Of a stretch of 64,000 nt of DNA, positions 1 to 8,058 are shown in pieces. Source of the DNA: Haemophilus influenzae (GTDB lineage Bacteria > Pseudomonadota > Gammaproteobacteria > Enterobacterales > Pasteurellaceae); assembly GCF_019703545.1 (NCBI RefSeq), contig NZ_AP018771.1, forward strand, positions 1,302,001-1,366,000, read 5' to 3'. The translations under genes and the position numbers were made by a program. Positions within the stretch are counted from its first letter, which is position 1, and each line of letters opens with the position of its first letter. A model generated the notes under the pieces. That model did no database searches. It saw only the letters and a list, made by a program, of their open reading frames with translations, and was not told the DNA's origin.

Positions 1-1
1 A

Positions 2-1078
2 GATGCAGATGAATCGGTTTTCCCGCTTAACAAACCCACTCTTTTAACTGGCATCACCGCTGAAATGCAAGCCAAAGCAGGGAAAAAAGGCACGCTATCT
101 CGTGCGTTAGATGGCATTGCGGATATTGTGAATTGTAAAGTTGTCGTCATTCGTGTGGAAGAAAACGAAGATGAAAGCACCATGAAAGCCAATGTAATCG
201 GCTCAGTCGATAACGAAGGCAATTACACTGGCTTAAAAGCGTTCTTAGTATCTGCTGCAGTTTGTGGTGTCAAACCACGTATTTTCTGTGTGCCAAAATA
301 CGATAGCCAAGACGTAACCACTGAATTGTTAAGCGTAGCGAAAAAACTCAATGGCTTTGTGTATGCCTCTTGTGGCACAGCAAAAACCAAAGAAGAGGCA
401 GTGACATACGGTCGCAATTTCTCACAACGTGAATTAATGCTGATTTTCGGTGATTTCTTGTCGTTTAACCCAAACACCAAACAAACCGAAGTGGATTATG
501 CCGTTGTTCGTGCTGCCGCAATGCGTGCATATCAAGATAAAGAATACGGCTGGCATACCTCCATTTCAAACAAAGGTTTAACTGGCGTGACTGGTGTCAC
601 TAAGCCGCTTTCTTTCGATATTAACGACAGTGCAACCGACGTGAACTATCTCAACGAACAAGGCATTACTTGTTGTGTAAACCACAATGGCTTTAAGTTC
701 TGGGGATTACGCACTCGTTCGGCAGATAAATTATTTATCTACGAAAACTACACTCGCACGGCACAAGTGTTGAAAGACACCATTGCACAATCCTTTGACT
801 GGGCGATGGATAAAGACATTTCCGTGAATCTTGTGAAAGAAATCGTGGAAGCGATCAATGCAAAATGGCGTGAATATGTGGCGCAAGGTTATTTAATCGG
901 TGGGAAAGCATTTATCAATGCCAACTTAAACACTGCCGCAACCTTGAAAGATGCAAAATTGCTTGTGTCTTATGATTACTGCCCTGTTCCACCGTTAGAA
1001 CAACTTGGTTTCAACCAATACATTAGCGATGAATACCTTGTGGAATTTGCCGCAAACATTGCAAAAGTAGGAGCGTAA
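2..1078 (+). CDS. Phage contractile tail sheath protein (gpFI family), 5' end cut by window
   Basis: The reading frame is open from base 2, so the true start lies before the window; 358 residues are visible. The visible N-terminus (VFPLNKP, then LLTGIT, GTLSRAL) resembles the P2 FI sheath family, whose members are near 390-400 aa, so about 35-40 residues are missing. The protein would polymerise around the tail tube and contract during infection. It is followed after 3 bases by the tube gene, the usual FI-FII order of P2-like phages. The first ATG visible in the window (base 65) is internal and should not be used as the start. Family assignment is by recognition, without a search. Confidence 0.88.
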   Translation, partial: DADESVFPLNKPTLLTGITAEMQAKAGKKGTLSRALDGIADIVNCKVVVIRVEENEDESTMKANVIGSVDNEGNYTGLKAFLVSAAVCGVKPRIFCVPKYDSQDVTTELLSVAKKLNGFVYASCGTAKTKEEAVTYGRNFSQRELMLIFGDFLSFNPNTKQTEVDYAVVRAAAMRAYQDKEYGWHTSISNKGLTGVTGVTKPLSFDINDSATDVNYLNEQGITCCVNHNGFKFWGLRTRSADKLFIYENYTRTAQVLKDTIAQSFDWAMDKDISVNLVKEIVEAINAKWREYVAQGYLIGGKAFINANLNTAATLKDAKLLVSYDYCPVPPLEQLGFNQYISDEYLVEFAANIAKVGA

Positions 1079-1081
1079 AAA

Positions 1082-1588
1082 ATGGCATTACCTCGTAAAC
1101 TCAAATTAATGAATTTTTTGGCTGACGGTAATTCTTACCGTGGTCAAGTTACCGAAATTACCCAACCTAAATTAGCCATTAAACTGGAAGAATACCGTGC
1201 AGGCGGTATGTTTGGCGCAGTAAAAGTGAACCTTGGAGTGGAAGCTCTTGAAGCACAATTCAAGATGGGCGGTTATATGACCGAACTTATCAAAGAATTT
1301 GGTGGAAAAATTGACGGCACAGCATTACGTTTTGCGGGTGCCTATCAACAAGACGACACCGAAGAAGTGGTTTCAATCGAACTGGTTATGCGTGGTCGTT
1401 TCAGCGAGATTGACAACGGCACAAGCAAATCGGGCGATGACACCGAACAAAACTACACCGTGCCATTAACCTACTACAAAATCATCGAAAACGGCAAAGA
1501 CCTCGTGGAAATTGACTTAATCAATTCCGTTTTCATTGTCGGTGGCGTTGATCGTTTAGCTGAACATCGTTCTGCAATCGGCATTTAA
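1082..1588 (+). CDS. Phage major tail tube protein (gpFII family)
   Basis: This 168-aa protein begins MALPRKLKLMNFLADGNSY, typical of P2 FII-type tail tube proteins (about 170 aa). It would form the inner tube of a contractile tail. The gene starts 3 bases after the sheath stop, which fits co-translation, and is followed by a GC-rich hairpin with a short T tail. The order sheath, tube, chaperone matches P2-like phages. The length is complete, with no disruption. Confidence 0.88.
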   Translation: MALPRKLKLMNFLADGNSYRGQVTEITQPKLAIKLEEYRAGGMFGAVKVNLGVEALEAQFKMGGYMTELIKEFGGKIDGTALRFAGAYQQDDTEEVVSIELVMRGRFSEIDNGTSKSGDDTEQNYTVPLTYYKIIENGKDLVEIDLINSVFIVGGVDRLAEHRSAIGI

Positions 1589-1600
1589 TTCACACACCTT

Positions 1601-1620
1601 GCCCCGAAAGGGGCTTTTAT
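1601..1620 (+). terminator. Intrinsic terminator after tail tube gene
   Basis: GCCCC-GAAA-GGGGC hairpin followed by TTTT. The same GCCCC-GAAA-GGGGC core recurs at 2111-2124 after the E/E' genes. Because more tail genes follow on the same strand, it may only tune read-through so that the abundant tube is made in excess; that role is inferred. Confidence 0.7.
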
Positions 1621-1653
1621 TAAATCCCATTCTTTATTTAAAGGAAACATAAA

Positions 1654-1953
1654 ATGAAAACAGAAAACACCAAAATCATTAGCCTAACCAACCCTATTAC
1701 TCGTGGCGAAAACCAAATCACAGAAATCACTGTCAATAAACCGACTGTGCCTGCATTAAAAGGCTTAAAAATGTTTGATGTGTTGCAAATGGATGTGGAC
1801 GCATTACAAGTGTTATTACCACGCGTGACATCGCCAGTACTGCACAAAGCAGACTTTGCCACAATGGAAGTCGCGGATTTTACCGAGCTTGCTGCGGCGG
1901 CTGTCGGTTTTTTAGGGAAGAACTCGGAAGTGGAAACCGAAGCGACCGAGTAA
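1654..1953 (+). CDS. Tail assembly chaperone gpE-like
   Basis: This 99-aa protein sits directly after the tube gene, where P2 has E, and has the composition of gpE-family proteins. AAAGGAAAC lies about 7-15 bases upstream of the ATG. Near its 3' end is the heptamer T-TTT-TTA (1908-1914), in the correct phase for tandem slippage into the -1 frame. The -1 frame stays open through the E' reading frame to 2099, so a longer E+E' protein is expected, as in P2 and lambda G/GT. The chaperone is thought to load the tape measure during tail assembly; no tape-measure gene is present next to it here. Confidence 0.82.
   Translation: MKTENTKIISLTNPITRGENQITEITVNKPTVPALKGLKMFDVLQMDVDALQVLLPRVTSPVLHKADFATMEVADFTELAAAAVGFLGKNSEVETEATE
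1908..1914 (+). promoter_or_regulatory. Programmed -1 frameshift heptamer in gpE
   Basis: TTTTTTA is read as GGT TTT TTA in the zero frame, which is the X-XXY-YYZ arrangement required for tandem -1 slippage. After slippage, no stop occurs between 1911 and 2097, giving an E-E' fusion of about 147 residues. P2 uses a related run (TTTTTTG, from memory) at the same place. I did not identify a clear downstream stimulatory hairpin within 20 bases. Confidence 0.75.
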
Positions 1954-2099
1954 TGATTGCCGCAACAGTGGAAGATGCCATGGCAGACATTGCCATCATC
2001 TTTCACTGGCAACCACAAGCCTTTGAGCAAATGACATTTTCCGAATTAATGCAATGGCGAGAAAAAGCGAGGGAGAGGAATGAAATGGCTGAAGAATAG
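1953..2099 (+). CDS. gpE' extension (GpE-type small tail protein)
   Basis: A 48-aa reading frame whose ATG overlaps the E stop (TAATG). It contains DIAIIFHWQP and MTFSELMQWREKA, the hallmark of the small E' family of P2-like phages. It is normally expressed as the C-terminal part of the frameshifted E+E' chaperone rather than alone. The sequence supports that: it is in the -1 frame relative to gpE and continuous with it from the slippery site. The 48-aa form could also be made by re-initiation. Confidence 0.8.
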   Translation: MIAATVEDAMADIAIIFHWQPQAFEQMTFSELMQWREKARERNEMAEE

Positions 2100-2106
2100 A
2101 AAAGCA

Positions 2107-2129
2107 AAATGCCCCGAAAGGGGCATTTG
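2107..2129 (+). terminator. Hairpin terminator after gpE'
   Basis: AAATGCCCC-GAAA-GGGGCATTT forms a 9-bp stem with a GAAA loop, with A and T flanks that could end transcription in either direction. It lies between the rightward tail genes and two leftward small genes ending at 2131. Confidence 0.65.
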
Positions 2130-2130
2130 A

Positions 2131-2226
2131 TTAAGCACGTTTATCATTTCTTACTGCATAGCTTAGCGCAAGATAGATGCCAAATATAATCGCGGCAAGA
2201 GCCCAAAGTCCGATAGTGAGTGCCAT
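2131..2226 (-). CDS. Small single-span membrane peptide (31 aa)
   Basis: A 31-codon frame begins MALTIGLWALAAIIFGIYLA and ends with a charged tail (NDKRA). It has one obvious membrane segment and a strong ribosome site (TAAGGAGG) placed just before the ATG. That site overlaps the 3' end of the upstream gene (stop at 2228-2230), so the two are probably translated together. Function is unknown. Its place, inverted inside the tail operon where the tape-measure gene is expected, suggests a phage cargo gene expressed from the lysogen. Confidence 0.6.
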   Translation of the reverse strand: MALTIGLWALAAIIFGIYLALSYAVRNDKRA

Positions 2227-2227
2227 T

Positions 2228-2470
2228 TTAATCCTCCTTAGATGATGAAAGAAATAGCTTATGCTTACGAATTAATTTGCCACCAAGCAGTGCAAAATAA
2301 GCCATAAACAATAACGCAACGGAACTGGCAATTTTAAAATAAGTGTTATTTTGCCCAAATGCTACCACAGGCACAGCCAAAATCGCAACTTTTGCCATAT
2401 CTTCCAAGATTTTAGCCCATGCCTCCAAGGTTTCAACTTCAATAGGGCGTTTTAATAAATTTAGCATCAT
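2228..2470 (-). CDS. Small membrane protein (80 aa) inverted in tail operon
   Basis: The start is placed at the ATG at 2470 because AAAGGAGAG lies just upstream. A longer upstream extension would overlap the gpU start and add an unsupported leader. The protein has two hydrophobic stretches (about residues 26-40 and 48-63), between charged ends (LIRKHK, SSSKED). Two ATG codons are adjacent, so 79 aa is possible. I do not recognise the family. With the 31-aa gene it forms a two-gene unit running against the tail genes, in the gap where the P2 T gene would be. Confidence 0.65.
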   Translation of the reverse strand: MMLNLLKRPIEVETLEAWAKILEDMAKVAILAVPVVAFGQNNTYFKIASSVALLFMAYFALLGGKLIRKHKLFLSSSKED

Positions 2471-2515
2471 TCTCTCCTTTGCTTCATATAAAAACAGTAT
2501 AAAGGAAAAAATAAA

Positions 2516-2953
2516 ATGTTCCAAAACTTCGCACTTGCCACATTGGGTATGTTTGTTTTTACTCGGCAAACCGTGCCTTTTCAAAGTTTAGACCGCACAT
2601 CAAATTGGCGGCATCCAACCAATGCCATTGTCGGGGCAATGCCAAAATCACAGTTCACTGGCAAAGAAAGCGAAACCGTCACGATAAGTGGCAGATTAAT
2701 CCCAGAAATCACTGGCGGCAGATTTTCTATTAAAGCCCTTGAATTAATGGCAGACAGTGGCGGTGCATTTCCGCTAATTGACGGTGCAACCTTTGAAATT
2801 ATCGGTTTTTTTGTGATCGAAAGCGTACAAGAAACCCGAACAGAATTTTTTAGCGATGGTGCACCTCGTGCGATTGATTTCAGTATGAGCCTAAAACGCA
2901 CCGATGACCCCATGTTAATCGCCATTGCAGAGAGTTTAATGAGTAGCCTTTAA
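2516..2953 (+). CDS. Phage tail protein gpU
   Basis: This 145-aa protein contains LGMFVFTRQT near the N-terminus and ELTGG-like EITGGRFSIKALELMAD. These match P2 gpU, a tail terminator/completion protein near 150-160 aa. AAAGGA lies about 9 bases upstream of the ATG. Its stop overlaps the gpD ATG (TAATG), so U and D are translationally coupled. In P2 this gene follows the tape measure T, which is missing here. Confidence 0.85.
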   Translation: MFQNFALATLGMFVFTRQTVPFQSLDRTSNWRHPTNAIVGAMPKSQFTGKESETVTISGRLIPEITGGRFSIKALELMADSGGAFPLIDGATFEIIGFFVIESVQETRTEFFSDGAPRAIDFSMSLKRTDDPMLIAIAESLMSSL

Positions 2954-4146
2954 TGTTTGATTTAAATCTTAATGACAATCATCGCACGCCCGCTTTTAAA
3001 GTATTTATTACTAGCAAAGACAAAAAACAGCAAGACATCACACAAGTGATATCGAACCGTTTAATTAGTTTGTCTTTAACAGATAATCGAGGCTTAGAGG
3101 CGGATACACTCGACCTAGAATTATCCGACCATGACGGTAAACTCGCCTTACCGCCACGCAATGCCACAATCCAAGTTGCGCTAGGTTGGAAAGGCAAACC
3201 ACTGATTGACAAAGGGCAATATTCAGTGGATGAAGTGCAATTTTCAGGCGGCGCAGGGTCGGCAGACCGATTAACTATCAGAGCAAGAGCGGCTGATTTA
3301 AAAGGCTCATTTTCCGAACAAAAAGAGCGCTCATTTGATAAAAAAACGTTGGGCGAAATTATTGACACTATCGCCAAAGAGAACCAACTCAAAAGCCAGT
3401 GCGAGAAAAAACTGGCTAACACCTTTATTGCGCACATCGACCAAACCAACGAAAGCGACATTAATCTATTAAGCCGTCTAGCAGAAGAACACGGGGCGAT
3501 GTGCACTGTTAAAAACGGCACGCTATTATTTATGCCGCTAGGACAAGGCAAAACCGCCACAGGCAAGCCGATCCCACTGCGTAAAATCACTCGCAAAAGT
3601 GGCGACAACTACAATTTTTCCATAGCAGAAAGTGAAAACTATAAAGCCGTGCGGGCGTATTGGCATGATACGGCCACAGGCAAACGTGGCGAAATTATCG
3701 TAGATAAAAATACTAGGATTGTGAAAAAACAGCGTATGACGAAAGGTAGAACGCTAGCAGATGGTACAGTAAAGGGCAGACGATTAACGAAAATAAAATA
3801 TAACACCATTGAACAAAAAGCCCCTGTGGAAAGTGACAATGATAAAATTAAAAACCTTCGTGTTACTTATCCTTCAGAAGCGAGAGCTATCACTGTCGCC
3901 AAATCCGCCTTTGACAAACTCAAACGAGGCGTAGCAACATTTAGCCTAAATCTTGCCTTTGGCGAACCCGATTTAATCCCCGAAACGCCCATTGAACTTT
4001 CAGGCTTTAAAGCCGAAATTGACGCAACCAACTGGCTTATCACTAGAGTAACGCACAATCTTTCAGACGCTGGCTTTACCAGTCAAATTGAATGCGAACT
4101 GAAAGTGGAAGAAGATGAAGTGGAAGTAAAAAAAGAGAAAAAATAA
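2953..4146 (+). CDS. Late control gene D protein (gpD), baseplate hub/spike family
   Basis: The protein is 397 aa, close to P2 D (387 aa, from memory). It contains the typical D-family segments: LTDNRGLEADTLDLELSD at the start, LSRLAEEHGAMCTVKNGTL in the middle and ATNWLITRVTHNLSDAGF near the C-terminus. gpD forms part of the tail tip hub. The C-terminus is lysine-rich (KKEKK). It is the last tail gene here; the next gene is an unrelated methyltransferase about 100 bases downstream, so the P2 order D-ogr is interrupted by cargo. Confidence 0.87.
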   Translation: MFDLNLNDNHRTPAFKVFITSKDKKQQDITQVISNRLISLSLTDNRGLEADTLDLELSDHDGKLALPPRNATIQVALGWKGKPLIDKGQYSVDEVQFSGGAGSADRLTIRARAADLKGSFSEQKERSFDKKTLGEIIDTIAKENQLKSQCEKKLANTFIAHIDQTNESDINLLSRLAEEHGAMCTVKNGTLLFMPLGQGKTATGKPIPLRKITRKSGDNYNFSIAESENYKAVRAYWHDTATGKRGEIIVDKNTRIVKKQRMTKGRTLADGTVKGRRLTKIKYNTIEQKAPVESDNDKIKNLRVTYPSEARAITVAKSAFDKLKRGVATFSLNLAFGEPDLIPETPIELSGFKAEIDATNWLITRVTHNLSDAGFTSQIECELKVEEDEVEVKKEKK

Positions 4147-4249
4147 AAGTAAAATACAACTTATTACGCCGTTTATTGATTGTTTTGCAATGTAAAGCGA
4201 CATTAAGTAAAATTATATTAAACCATATTTAAACTTTAGGGTAATGGGA

Positions 4250-5293
4250 ATGATTGAAGCAGTTGATTTATTTTGTGGAGCAGGCGGACTTACCGCAGGT
4301 TTGCAAAAAGTCGGCGTAAAAGTAAATGCAGGCTACGATATTGAAGAAAATTGCCGATTTGCTTTTGAATTTAATAATCAAGCATCTTTTGTAAATAAAG
4401 ATGTTGCTCTTGTTGATGCTGACGAAATTATTCAATGGTACAAAAAAGGTAAGATCCGACTATTGGCAGGTTGTGCACCTTGTCAGCCGTTCTCAAAATA
4501 TAATCAAGGCAAGGATACTCGATTAGACAAAAAATGGCCTTTGCTTTATGCATTTGCGAGACTAATTAAAGAAGTTCAACCTGAACTAGTCACAATGGAA
4601 AATGTTCCTGAGGTTGTTAAGCATCAGGTTTATCATGATTTTGTTGATGAATTAAAATCACAAGGATATTTTATTTGGGCAGATACGATTAAATGTGTTG
4701 ATTATGGATTGCCACAACAACGCAAACGTCATGTATTATTAGCTTCTAAACTTGGTGAGATTGATATGATTGCACCAACCCATTCACTTGAAAATCAAGT
4801 TACAGTTAAAGATGCAATCAAACATCTTCCCCCTATTAAAGCTGGAGAAACTTGTCCTACAGATCGACTTCATCGAGCAATGGCATTGAGTGAAATCAAT
4901 TTAAAACGTATTCAAGCATCAAAACAGGGGGGAACTTGGCGGGACTGGCCAGAATCTTTACGTACAGAATGCCATAAAAGAGCCAGTGGGGCGACTTATT
5001 CTGCCGTTTATGGAAGAATGAGTTGGGAGAAACCAAGTCCAACAATGACAACCCTTTGTTATGGCTATGGAAATGGACGTTTCGGACATCCTGAGCAAGA
5101 TAGAGCAATTTCATTAAGAGAAGCTGCGATATTTCAGGCGTTCCCTGAAAATTATCAGTTTATGCCAGAAGAACAGCCTATAAATTTAAATACAGTAGGA
5201 AAAATGATTGGCAATGCAGTGCCGGTGACTTTGGGAGAAATTATTGGGAAAAGTTTTATATCCCACCTTCAAGAGATGGGATATAACAGTTAA
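4250..5293 (+). CDS. DNA (cytosine-5) methyltransferase of a restriction-modification pair
   Basis: From the ATG at 4250 the protein is 347 aa. AGGG is about 8 bases upstream; the ATG at 4244 is too close to it. Motifs: AdoMet site DLFCGAGG (residues 5-12), catalytic PCQ (Cys78), ENV (about 117-119), QQRKRH and the C-terminal IGNAVPV. This is a complete m5C methyltransferase. Its stop overlaps by 4 bases the end of a convergent ATPase-nuclease gene, which marks it as the protective half of an R-M system. The recognition sequence cannot be told from the protein. It sits between gpD and the prophage repressor, so it is likely cargo carried by the lysogen. Confidence 0.92.
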   Translation: MIEAVDLFCGAGGLTAGLQKVGVKVNAGYDIEENCRFAFEFNNQASFVNKDVALVDADEIIQWYKKGKIRLLAGCAPCQPFSKYNQGKDTRLDKKWPLLYAFARLIKEVQPELVTMENVPEVVKHQVYHDFVDELKSQGYFIWADTIKCVDYGLPQQRKRHVLLASKLGEIDMIAPTHSLENQVTVKDAIKHLPPIKAGETCPTDRLHRAMALSEINLKRIQASKQGGTWRDWPESLRTECHKRASGATYSAVYGRMSWEKPSPTMTTLCYGYGNGRFGHPEQDRAISLREAAIFQAFPENYQFMPEEQPINLNTVGKMIGNAVPVTLGEIIGKSFISHLQEMGYNS

Positions 5294-7248
5294 ATTTTTT
5301 CAACGATATCTTTTATCTTTTGAATATCATTTGTTTTCTGTAAGTATTCAGCATAAGCATTTCTAGAGCGAGTAATTAACTCATCATAGGTCAAAAGCTC
5401 CGCCTTAGATGCTCTTAAAAGGTCATTAACCGTTTCTTTATCTGTAGTCTGATAAATTTTATTTTTCACTTTAGTGCCTACCAAAAAATAGACCTCTATC
5501 CCCGAAACATCAGAATAATCTTGATTATTTAAATACCATTGTTTTGTTGCATCTACATATTTATTCCCTTGTTTTATAAGATCGTAAATATCTATTGAGT
5601 AACTGGGCATTTCTTTTTTCATCTCAATAATGATGTGTTTCCCTGCTATATTTTTATACGCAATGTCTAATCTTGCTCCTGAATTATTATCAGGACAAGC
5701 TTGTTTAAGTTCATTACTTAGCTTTTGTTCAATAAATGTTTCAGTTGTTCGTTCCCAAGCAGGATCAAGCAACCATAAATGCTCATACAGATGTTCTTGG
5801 ATAACCTTTTCTTTCTCATTTTCATCTTTAAGCGATTCTAATTTATCAATAATTCCCAATCGTTGTTTCGTTACGTCATAGAAATAACTCTCTTCAATAT
5901 CATCTATTGATTGTAATATCGGTTTAAAAACTTTTGGATCAAAAGAAGATAATTCATTTAGCCGCTCTAAATTCCCACGCACCTTTAACTTCTCAAATAC
6001 TAATACCGCACTTTTCAGCACATCCTTACGAGAGATCTCCTGCTCTTCTTCAGAACCACTAAAGCGAATCGTATTGACTTTACTAATTAAATCTTCCGCC
6101 GCTTTTTTATCACGACTATCTTTAAGTTCATCAAGCCAAGTTTGTAAAGCTGGATGTTTCTCTTTTACCTCTTTCAATCCAGTTTCTTTTCGCCAAACAT
6201 CCCAATCGGTATCGACAGTTTTTAATGCGTTAGCCACAAATACTTTCAAAATTGCGTACCGTTCATCATTTTGACGTAATCCTTGTCGAGAAGATGTTGC
6301 CATATCTTGATAATTAGAATCATCTAAGAAATCCGCATTAATTTCTCCAACAAGATAGCTTGTAAAAATTTTTGCGTTATCTAATTCATCCAATATATTT
6401 TCTTGGAAAATACGACCATTCGCCAAAACAGTGATTGCATTATTTGATACATCTTCATCTTTTAATTCAGAAGGTTTTTTCACGCTAGCAATAAAACCTG
6501 TGATGTTAAAGGATAAATTATCATAAGTTATTTGATGGTCCAATTCTTTATACTTTATTGAGTTTTTTTGTAGAAACTGAGAAGAATGACCAAAAGACCA
6601 TAAAAACTCAATTTTTGAAGTATATCCTCGATGTTCTAAGGTAACCTCTTCTTGATTAATAAATACTTTAAAATTAAATTTTTGTCCTAAAATACTAAAA
6701 CGTCTTGCTAGGTGTTTTTTTAGATAAGTTGCAGTAGTATTGATGTGCTTATCTATGTCAGATAATACAATTGTAGTGCCTTTTTTTGTGATAAAACTGG
6801 ATGTGTCTTCAATATTCTCCGTGTTGTATTCTTGTTGCTGCTCAATCGCCTCTCTCAAGTGAGTAACATTAACCTTAAGAGCAACAACCTCATCATCTTC
6901 TGTTTTAGTAAAAATAGAAACTTCATTGGCAAGTGAAAACATTGCTAGTTTGCCAATCCCTTTTCTTCCCATTACATTACGTTTATATATTGGGCTGATT
7001 GCTCTCTTATCTTTTCTTCTAGCATAACCCACATTTAAGAATTTATTCTCTACATCATCTAAATTCATTCCGTGTCCATTATCAGCAATCGTGATAGTGC
7101 CATTTTCTGTATCAATATTAATATGAACTTCAGTGGCATCAGCATCCCAAGAGTTGGATACAATCTCTGTTAAAACCGCAGGTGTGTTGGTATATAAACT
7201 CAATCCCAAATGATTAAGTACATTTAAATCAATATTAAATTTTGCCAT
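5290..7248 (-). CDS. GHKL (MutL/MORC-like) ATPase fused to PD-(D/E)XK nuclease, putative restriction subunit
   Basis: The protein is 652 aa. The N-terminal Bergerat fold shows the N-box EIVSNSWDADA (28-38), DNGHGM (56-61) and GRKGIGK (94-100). The C-terminal region carries LDIAY (Asp528), a hydrophobic strand and EMKK (Glu542, Lys544), the PD-(D/E)XK arrangement. Prokaryotic MutL/MORC-type ATPases paired with m5C methyltransferases are known as restriction components (the HgiDII type, from memory). The convergent methyltransferase here fits that. An uptake-type ACCGCACTT near 6005 lies inside the gene, suggesting long residence in Haemophilus. ATP-dependent cleavage is inferred from the domains only. 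Confidence 0.82.
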   Translation of the reverse strand: MAKFNIDLNVLNHLGLSLYTNTPAVLTEIVSNSWDADATEVHINIDTENGTITIADNGHGMNLDDVENKFLNVGYARRKDKRAISPIYKRNVMGRKGIGKLAMFSLANEVSIFTKTEDDEVVALKVNVTHLREAIEQQQEYNTENIEDTSSFITKKGTTIVLSDIDKHINTTATYLKKHLARRFSILGQKFNFKVFINQEEVTLEHRGYTSKIEFLWSFGHSSQFLQKNSIKYKELDHQITYDNLSFNITGFIASVKKPSELKDEDVSNNAITVLANGRIFQENILDELDNAKIFTSYLVGEINADFLDDSNYQDMATSSRQGLRQNDERYAILKVFVANALKTVDTDWDVWRKETGLKEVKEKHPALQTWLDELKDSRDKKAAEDLISKVNTIRFSGSEEEQEISRKDVLKSAVLVFEKLKVRGNLERLNELSSFDPKVFKPILQSIDDIEESYFYDVTKQRLGIIDKLESLKDENEKEKVIQEHLYEHLWLLDPAWERTTETFIEQKLSNELKQACPDNNSGARLDIAYKNIAGKHIIIEMKKEMPSYSIDIYDLIKQGNKYVDATKQWYLNNQDYSDVSGIEVYFLVGTKVKNKIYQTTDKETVNDLLRASKAELLTYDELITRSRNAYAEYLQKTNDIQKIKDIVEKI

Positions 7249-7283
7249 TGCTTATTCTCACTATTTTTATTTTAGATATTACA

Positions 7284-7946
7284 CTACCACTTCTTCATCT
7301 TCATCGGCAAACTAAACACCACGCGTCCGTGAATAAAGACAGGATCATCCTGTTTTATCTCCCACTCTTTATACTCTTCTTTATTATCAGAAATCGCCCA
7401 CATTTCACGACCACGTTTTTGCAAGCGTTTAATGAATGTGTGATCATCAAACGTGAACACATAAAGCCCATCGGCACTGAAATAATTTTCTGATACATCG
7501 ACATAAAGCAAATCGCCACTTTCCAATGTCGGCGCCATGCTGTCGCCTTTTACCGCAATAATTTTTAAATTTTTAGCATCGGTGCGCCCAAATTGGCGAC
7601 GGAAGAAATCCAGATCGAACTCTTGTGCTAATAAGCCTTGTTCGCTACGAGTTAAGAAAGCTCCATTGCCAGCACTAGCTTCCACGTCCAAAATTTCAAT
7701 GCGAATGGTATTCTCCCCTATAGGTTCCTGCAGATTAACCACGCGCACCGTGTCGTCAGTAAAGCCCAATGCATTTTTCGTTACATCAGGAAATGAACTT
7801 ATATGATATTCAAACGCACCACCTTTTATACCTTTGGCTTCGCGCATTTTCCAATTTTCATTTTTTGCCTTGCGAGTGATATTTGTTGCTTGAGCAGGCA
7901 ATCCATCTAGCCCTTCTAACTCTTTTGCCGAGTACCATTCTTTCAT
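7284..7946 (-). CDS. Prophage repressor: Mu-type DNA-binding domain plus S24 peptidase
   Basis: I choose the ATG at 7946 (220 aa) because AGGAAG lies 6 bases before it; the ATG at 7961 would place that site inside the gene. The N-terminus (EWYSAKELEGLDGLPAQATNI) resembles the Mu repressor/transposase winged DNA-binding domain. The C-terminal half has the LexA/S24 signature: AVKGDSMAPTLESGD with the catalytic Ser, then FIKRLQ with the Lys. It should keep the prophage silent and self-cleave or be relieved under SOS. Immediately upstream (7973-8013) is a symmetric four-half-site operator that it probably binds. Confidence 0.85.
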   Translation of the reverse strand: MKEWYSAKELEGLDGLPAQATNITRKAKNENWKMREAKGIKGGAFEYHISSFPDVTKNALGFTDDTVRVVNLQEPIGENTIRIEILDVEASAGNGAFLTRSEQGLLAQEFDLDFFRRQFGRTDAKNLKIIAVKGDSMAPTLESGDLLYVDVSENYFSADGLYVFTFDDHTFIKRLQKRGREMWAISDNKEEYKEWEIKQDDPVFIHGRVVFSLPMKMKKW

Positions 7947-7972
7947 TTTTGACTTCCTCATAAGATTTTTTT

Positions 7973-8021
7973 TAAATCTTTTTTAAATCACATATTGATT
8001 TAGAAAAGATTTAGTTATAAT
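7973..8021. promoter_or_regulatory. Predicted lysogeny operator and rightward early promoter
   Basis: Four half-sites occur: TAAATC at 7973 and 7984, then GATTTA at 7997 and 8008. Each pair has an 11-base period (one helical turn), and the set is a dyad centred on 7993. A perfect TATAAT (8016-8021) follows on the plus strand, with TTGATT at 7995-8000 as a weak -35, so bound repressor would cover the promoter. The repressor gene starts 27 bases to the left. Binding is inferred. Confidence 0.65.
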
Positions 8022-8058
8022 ATCTCAAACAATGTAAACAAACACAAAAAGGGCAATT

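Noticed and set aside
2581..2925. Leftward 114-aa frame opposite gpU
   Set aside because: Shadow of gpU; gpU has family motifs and coupled translation with gpD.
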